Shown piece by piece: positions 59,614 through 64,000 of a DNA stretch of 64,000 bases. The notes under the pieces were generated by a model. That model was not told where the DNA came from and made no database searches. It saw nothing but the letters and a program-made list of their open reading frames with translations. The stretch's first letter is position 1. The number at the start of each line of letters is the position of its first letter. This stretch comes from Fimbriimonadaceae bacterium (lineage in GTDB: Bacteria; Armatimonadota; Fimbriimonadia; Fimbriimonadales; Fimbriimonadaceae): the NCBI GenBank assembly GCA_019454105.1, contig CP075364.1:1925362-1989361 (forward strand), written 5' to 3'. A program made the translations under genes and the position numbers.

Positions 59614-62049
59614 ATGAAAACGATGCAACGATCACTCAGACCCTTGGTCTCGATCCTCGCCCTGGCCACCATGGTCGGCCCGGCTTGGGCGCAGATCAAA
59701 GGGGTTTCTGCTGTGGGCCAAAAGGGAATCACCGAGACCGTGGTCCAGATCATGAACAGGGAGGGAGCCACCAACCCGTTCCGACCTTACGCCCGGATCC
59801 TTAAGAAGACGGAGTCCGAAGGCACCGACCGTTCGCACCTCAAGAACGGCCCCGAAGCGCCAATCTCTGCCACCTGGCCCTTGAACGTCGAGCCGCTCGG
59901 CTTGCCCCGCACCAGTCAAGGCCGTGACGGTGGCTCCAATCCCTATCTTCCCCAAACCCCCGGCGTCAAGTTCGACGGCGGCACTTCGGCCGGTGCCGGC
60001 ATTTGGCCGCCTGACACGTTTGGAGCGGTTGGCCCGACCCAGATCTTGGTGACCCTCAATAACCGGATCCGTGTTTACGACAAGGCGGGCACTCTTGGCA
60101 CGCTGAACGTCTTGCTCGATACGTTCTTCAACAGCGTCCGCGGCGGCGCAGGCACCTCTGACCCTCGCGTCACCTTCGATCGCACGACCAACCGCTGGTT
60201 CGTCTGCGCCATTACCGTCAATTCGCCGAACCGGCTCCTCCTGGCCGTTAGCAGTGGCCCGACGATCACCAACACGGCGAGCTTCACGTTTTACTTCGTC
60301 AACGTTCCTAGCGCGTTCGCCGACTACTGCTCGCTCGGAGTCGACGGAAAAGCCGTGATCATTGGCGAGAACACCTTCAACACAGCCTTGACCGCGTTCC
60401 TCGGCGCGAACGTCACGGTCATTCAGAAGAGCAGCGTCCTCAGCGGCGGCCCGATCTTCAGCACCCGGTTCAACGTCGTCGCCAACAGCTCGGCTCAAGG
60501 CCCGTTCGCTCCGCGCGGCGTGGACAACGACGACCCGAACCCTCCGGTCTCGGTCGTCGTCGGCCCGGACAACGCCACCTTCGGCAACGTGGTCTTCCGC
60601 TTCGTTTCTGGCAGCGACACGACCTCGCCGACGATCAGTTCGAACACGGTCGTCGGAGTCCCGGCCACATCGTTCCCCGTGACCGTCCTCTCGGGCAACA
60701 ACGCGACCCGAAGGCTCGACGTCATTGACGACCGGTTCTTCCACGCTCAGATCAGCCTGAACCGCAAGACGGGTCAAAGGTATCTGACCGCCTCTCACAA
60801 TATCCGTGTGAACTCCTCGGGCAACGCTGGCTCCGGACAAGACCGGAACGGCATGCGCTGGTACGAGTTCCAGAACATTTATGCCACGCCGAGTCTCCGA
60901 CAGGCCGGCACCGCTTTCGACCCCGCCTCGAGCGGGTTCCGCGACTTCTGGATGGGAAGCTGCGTGGCGACAGGACAGGGCCACCTGGCGATCGGCTTCA
61001 ACGGCGCCAACCCTTCCACCCGTGTCCAAGTCCTCGCCTCCGGAAGGCTCGCTGGCGACCCGCTTGGTCAAACCCAGGCCGAAACGCTGATCGACCAAAC
61101 GACGAACAACTACAACGACCCGTTCTCAGGCGTCCAGCGATGGGGCGACTACTCGGGAACCTTCGTCGACCCGGCCGACGACCAGACCATTTGGACGTTC
61201 CAAGAGTACATCGGCAACACGAACGAGTGGCGCGCCAGAGTCGTGCAACTCCTTGCCCCGCCGCCCTCGCCGGTTGCGAGCGTGACGCCCAACACAATCG
61301 CCGCCGGAAGCACCGTGAACATCACGATCAACGGGACGGCGACAGGAGGCTCGGAGTACTACGACAACGACGCCAACTATCCGCAACGGCTCCAGGCCGC
61401 CTTTAGCGGTGCTGGGCTGACTGTCAACTCGATCACGTTCAACCACAGCACCCCTCAGCAGATCGTGCTCAACGTGACCGCGGACGGTAGCGCCGCTGCC
61501 GGGCCGCGCGACTTGACGATCACGAACCCTGACCGGCAAGCCGTCACCGCGACGGCGGCCGTCACCGTCACCTCGGGCACCGGCCCGCAGACGGTGGTGC
61601 CTGACAGCCTGACTCTCCAACGGGGCCAGATCATCAGCGGCACCATCGCGGACTTGGCCAATGACGACAACGTCGCTCTTCGCATCAAGAAGTTCTTTGT
61701 GGCGAACCCGTCCGAGCCGTTCGTGTGGGGCACGCTCCAGGGCACGACCTCGGTCAGCAACCCCAGCAGCGTGACCTTCCGGGTCAAGAGCCGCATGGCG
61801 ACCGGCGGCCAGTTCGAGCAGCAGATCGAGCAGTTCAACTGGAACACCAGCAGCTACGAGAACACCGTGACGACGAACCCGTTCGGCACGACTTATGGGA
61901 CGCGCGATTCCGAAGCGAACCCGGCCACAGGCAAGGTCGACGGAACCGGGCGCATCCAGGCGCGCATCCGCGTGTTCCCGAGAGGCATCTCGGCGAGCCT
62001 GCTGCCTGAGGTCGATTGGGACCTCGTGAACTGGATCGTCACTCCCTAA
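59614..62049 (+). CDS. Large secreted protein with a propeller-like N-terminal part and an IPT/TIG-like domain
   Basis: 811 aa. A signal peptide (LVSILALATMVGPAWA) follows ATG 59614, which has AGGAGAG 9 bases upstream; ATG 59563 would place the signal too far in. Residues about 120-540 are beta-rich with repeated DP/NN turns (for instance WPPDTFGAVGPTQILVTLNN and DFWMGSCVATGQGHLAIGF), compatible with a propeller. Residues about 555-640 (SVTPNTIAAGSTVNITING) look like an IPT/TIG domain. The last 150 residues are unassigned. No anchor is seen. The role is unknown; a surface or extracellular protein is likely. Confidence 0.75.
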   Translation: MKTMQRSLRPLVSILALATMVGPAWAQIKGVSAVGQKGITETVVQIMNREGATNPFRPYARILKKTESEGTDRSHLKNGPEAPISATWPLNVEPLGLPRTSQGRDGGSNPYLPQTPGVKFDGGTSAGAGIWPPDTFGAVGPTQILVTLNNRIRVYDKAGTLGTLNVLLDTFFNSVRGGAGTSDPRVTFDRTTNRWFVCAITVNSPNRLLLAVSSGPTITNTASFTFYFVNVPSAFADYCSLGVDGKAVIIGENTFNTALTAFLGANVTVIQKSSVLSGGPIFSTRFNVVANSSAQGPFAPRGVDNDDPNPPVSVVVGPDNATFGNVVFRFVSGSDTTSPTISSNTVVGVPATSFPVTVLSGNNATRRLDVIDDRFFHAQISLNRKTGQRYLTASHNIRVNSSGNAGSGQDRNGMRWYEFQNIYATPSLRQAGTAFDPASSGFRDFWMGSCVATGQGHLAIGFNGANPSTRVQVLASGRLAGDPLGQTQAETLIDQTTNNYNDPFSGVQRWGDYSGTFVDPADDQTIWTFQEYIGNTNEWRARVVQLLAPPPSPVASVTPNTIAAGSTVNITINGTATGGSEYYDNDANYPQRLQAAFSGAGLTVNSITFNHSTPQQIVLNVTADGSAAAGPRDLTITNPDRQAVTATAAVTVTSGTGPQTVVPDSLTLQRGQIISGTIADLANDDNVALRIKKFFVANPSEPFVWGTLQGTTSVSNPSSVTFRVKSRMATGGQFEQQIEQFNWNTSSYENTVTTNPFGTTYGTRDSEANPATGKVDGTGRIQARIRVFPRGISASLLPEVDWDLVNWIVTP

Positions 62050-62070
62050 CGGGCCACTTGCCCCCTGACC

Positions 62071-62101
62071 GGCGCGGAAGGAGCTCGGCTCCTTCCGCGC
62101 C
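62071..62101 (+). terminator. Perfect 14-bp hairpin after the secreted-protein gene
   Basis: Arms 62071-62084 and 62088-62101 are exact inverted repeats with a tcg loop, 22 bases after the stop codon, followed by acttctct (T-poor). Confidence 0.7.
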
Positions 62102-62114
62102 ACTTCTCTATGAG

Positions 62115-62130
62115 CCAATAGTCCTATTGG
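62115..62130. repeat. Short inverted repeat CCAATAG-tc-CTATTGG
   Basis: A 7-bp perfect palindrome with a 2-base centre upstream of the second secreted-protein gene. It could be a regulator site; there is no second copy in the window that I noticed. Confidence 0.35.
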
Positions 62131-62178
62131 CGAACAAATCGGCGCCTTGGCGCCTTCTGACGCAAACTAAGAGGGCAG

Positions 62179-62193
62179 GCTTTGCCATAGGCA
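62179..62193 (+). promoter_or_regulatory. Motif shared with 59536-59549, 20 nt before a secreted-protein start
   Basis: GCTTTGCCATAGGCA can form TGCC-ata-GGCA. It is preceded by gacgcaaact, which recalls but does not match the c-di-GMP-I riboswitch core. Confidence 0.35.
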
Positions 62194-62212
62194 CCTGTCT
62201 TGGAGTATCTCG

Positions 62213-64000
62213 ATGATGAGTCTTGTGAGAAATCTTCCCCGCCATTTAGCGTTGCTCGCGGCTGCTTCGTGGTTCGGCTTGGCACACGCCGAGGCCGAAC
62301 CGCCGCACGTCTCCCTTTCCGTCAAGTTCGAGCTTCGGCCCGATCGCGACTCTTGGGACGTCGCCAGCCAGATCGCCCAGGGCCTTGGACGAGTCACCCG
62401 GTCCAATTCGGGAGGCTACGTCATCCTTCTGAACGATCGGGTCGGCCTCAAGCAGGCCGTCGAGGCGGTTCGTGGACGCAAGAGCGTCCAGAAGGCCGAA
62501 CCCGTCGAGCCGGTCTTCCCGACCCAGTTCATGACGATCCGGTCTGTCTCAAAGCTGAAGGCGCTGGTCGCGCGGTGGGAGAGTTCCTACAACGAGTACT
62601 TGGCGTTCCATGAAAAGGAGGACAAGGACAAGTCGGGCGCTGGCGAATCGATCGACGAGATCCCCGGATTGGACGCCATGGGCGGATACCTGCAATGGCT
62701 CCAGTACCGGGCTTACCCGAACGACACGGTCGACCTGAGCGGCTCGGAGCAACTCCGGCAGTTCCGAATGACTCAAATGGGGCAGGTTCCGGCAAACTCC
62801 GCCCTGTGGGAGTTCATGGGCCCGACGAACTTGAACATCCCTTATCGGACTTACTACGGTCTGCGACCGATCAACGGCCGCGTGTCGGCCCTCGCCTACC
62901 ATCCGACGCAAGCCGGAACCTATTATAAGGGTAGCGACGGCGGTGTCTGGAAGACGACCGACAGCGGGGTGAATTGGACTCCTCTGACCGACAATTGGCC
63001 CTCGCTCGAGGTCAGTTCGCTCGCGATCGATCCCGTCGATCCCAACATCGTTTACGCCGGGACCGGCGACCACCACTATTCCAGCTTTGGCGGGTTCGGC
63101 ATCATGAAGTCGACCGACGGGGGTCAGACCTGGAGCCAGAAAGGTCTTGGCGTGATCGGCAACGCCGCCGTCAGCGCCATCCGGGTCCTGCCCGAAGACC
63201 CCAACATCGTCTTCGCGACTTCCGGCAACGGGGGTGGCAACCCAGGCAAGATCCTCCGGTCCACCGACCGGGGCGAGACATGGAGCCAAGCCGTCGCCGT
63301 GACGACGAACTACTGCGGCCTCAGCATCGGTGCGAACTCGGGCAGCGGGAGGATCATTTGGGCGATCGGCTCTGGAACTCCGATGAGGATCTTCAAATCG
63401 ACCGACAACGGGGCCAACTGGACGGCCGTCACGGCGCCGACCACAGGCAACAACGGTACGGTGGGGATCGCTGCCTCAAAGATCAACCCGAACGTAGCCT
63501 ATGTCCTAGCAGGAGGCTCCCAGAAGATCTACAAGACCACTGACGGCGGCAACACCTGGACCGATACGACCGGCAACTTCCCAGGAGGCACCAACTGGAG
63601 CCAAGCCTGGTACGACTATTACATCGAAACAGGCGTGACCGGATCGCAGGACATCGTGGTCGTCGGGCTCATCGACGTCTGCGTCTCGATCAACGGCGGA
63701 TCCACGTGGCGCAACGCGGGAGGCGACAATTGGACGGCGACCTATAGCGGCACCGCCATCGTCCACAACGACCAACACGGGGTGGCCGTCAACCCGAACA
63801 ACCTGAGCGAGTTCCTGATCGGGTGCGACGGAGGCGTCTATCGTGGCCTCTATAACTCTTCGACCGACCGAATGAACTGGACGATCCTGAACAGGAACCT
63901 CGGGGTCACCCAGTTCTACACGATCTCCACGCACCCGACCAATAAAGACTACGCGATGGGCGGCACCCAGGACAATGCGACCCCGCACAGCTTTGCCGAC
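62213..64000 (+). CDS. Secreted Asp-box (BNR/sortilin-like) beta-propeller protein, 3' end outside the window
   Basis: The frame is open from ATG 62213 (GGAG 8 bases upstream) to the right edge: 596 codons with no stop. A signal peptide (LALLAAASWFGLAHA) is followed by about 200 residues of unassigned sequence, then repeated Asp-box blades: GSDGGVWKTTDSGVNWTPL, KSTDGGQTWS, RSTDRGETWS, KSTDNGANWT and KTTDGGNTWTD. These S/TxDxGxxW motifs mark sialidase- or sortilin-type propellers; the catalytic residues of sialidases are not evident in this part. Export is likely, and a C-terminal anchor or sorting signal may follow outside. Confidence 0.85.
   Translation, partial: MMSLVRNLPRHLALLAAASWFGLAHAEAEPPHVSLSVKFELRPDRDSWDVASQIAQGLGRVTRSNSGGYVILLNDRVGLKQAVEAVRGRKSVQKAEPVEPVFPTQFMTIRSVSKLKALVARWESSYNEYLAFHEKEDKDKSGAGESIDEIPGLDAMGGYLQWLQYRAYPNDTVDLSGSEQLRQFRMTQMGQVPANSALWEFMGPTNLNIPYRTYYGLRPINGRVSALAYHPTQAGTYYKGSDGGVWKTTDSGVNWTPLTDNWPSLEVSSLAIDPVDPNIVYAGTGDHHYSSFGGFGIMKSTDGGQTWSQKGLGVIGNAAVSAIRVLPEDPNIVFATSGNGGGNPGKILRSTDRGETWSQAVAVTTNYCGLSIGANSGSGRIIWAIGSGTPMRIFKSTDNGANWTAVTAPTTGNNGTVGIAASKINPNVAYVLAGGSQKIYKTTDGGNTWTDTTGNFPGGTNWSQAWYDYYIETGVTGSQDIVVVGLIDVCVSINGGSTWRNAGGDNWTATYSGTAIVHNDQHGVAVNPNNLSEFLIGCDGGVYRGLYNSSTDRMNWTILNRNLGVTQFYTISTHPTNKDYAMGGTQDNATPHSFAD

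Noticed and set aside
59632-62118. Two long open frames on - (488 and 330 aa) opposite the secreted-protein gene
   Set aside because: Rich in Arg, Gly and Val with no motif; the + strand gene has a signal peptide and a ribosome site.
62131-62212. c-di-GMP-I riboswitch before the Asp-box protein
   Set aside because: gacgcaaact resembles part of the core, but the upstream GGCAAACC-type strand and the distal P2 elements could not be aligned.

Overview
The window is chromosomal DNA of a high-GC bacterium. My best guess is a member of Armatimonadota near Fimbriimonadia. That guess rests on the overall style of the proteins and the gene content (Asp-box and prepilin-like secreted proteins, C-minus L33/L32, a split complex I operon). 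No rRNA or other taxonomic marker is present, so it is inference. There is no phage, insertion sequence, integrase or CRISPR array. Genes are dense, lie on both strands, and many adjacent starts and stops overlap by ATGA/GTGA/TTGA.

Layout. 1-7 kb: the 3' part of a chemoreceptor, an M20 amidohydrolase, then ftsE-ftsX-M23 peptidase (divisome-controlled murein hydrolysis), a thioesterase and a DapA-family lyase. 7-18.8 kb: an MFS transporter fused to HEAT repeats coupled to a class III adenylate cyclase, ribH with a secreted partner, mutS, a J-domain/WD40 fusion, and a Gfo/Idh/MocA oxidoreductase. 18.9-20.9 kb: a decaying cassette. A redoxin-like remnant with two in-frame stops overlaps by GTGA a type IV prepilin gene broken by one missing base. 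Next come an intact Cys-rich exported protein and a membrane-anchored protein broken in a G run. 20.9-29 kb: two tRNA-Gly genes, small conserved proteins, a DUF885 peptidase-like protein, a Fur-family regulator, OsmC, MsrB, an EAL protein and an RlmI-like methyltransferase. 29.6-40 kb: tRNA-Ser, a lytic transglycosylase with CsaA, TfoX-N, pfkA coupled to a PfkB-family kinase, tRNA-Leu, a Tat-exported isomerase-like protein, NAD(P)HX repair, and an FHA/FHA/VWA group.

40-48.4 kb is the most interesting metabolic region. egtD and egtB (ergothioneine synthesis) are followed without a gap by an ABC ATPase and a fused binding-protein/permease of the OpuC/EgtU type. A VanX-like dipeptidase, a PLP C-S lyase-like protein (possible EgtE), a cysteine dioxygenase and queC come next. 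This looks like one thiol and antioxidant neighbourhood with a dedicated transporter. 48.3-59.4 kb: rpmG-rpmF (rpmG is only 56 codons), tRNA-Leu, and a complex I operon in the order nuoG-H-J-K-L-M-x-N. It lacks nuoI at the usual place and carries an extra half-length uroporphyrinogen-decarboxylase-like gene between nuoM and nuoN. 59.6-64 kb: two large secreted proteins; the second, an Asp-box beta-propeller, runs off the end of the window.

A window-wide signal is a -10-like box (TANNNT) 5-9 bases upstream of about 15 start codons, most of them without a Shine-Dalgarno sequence. This is the pattern of leaderless transcription. Genes inside operons instead use ordinary GGAGG-type sites or stop/start overlaps.
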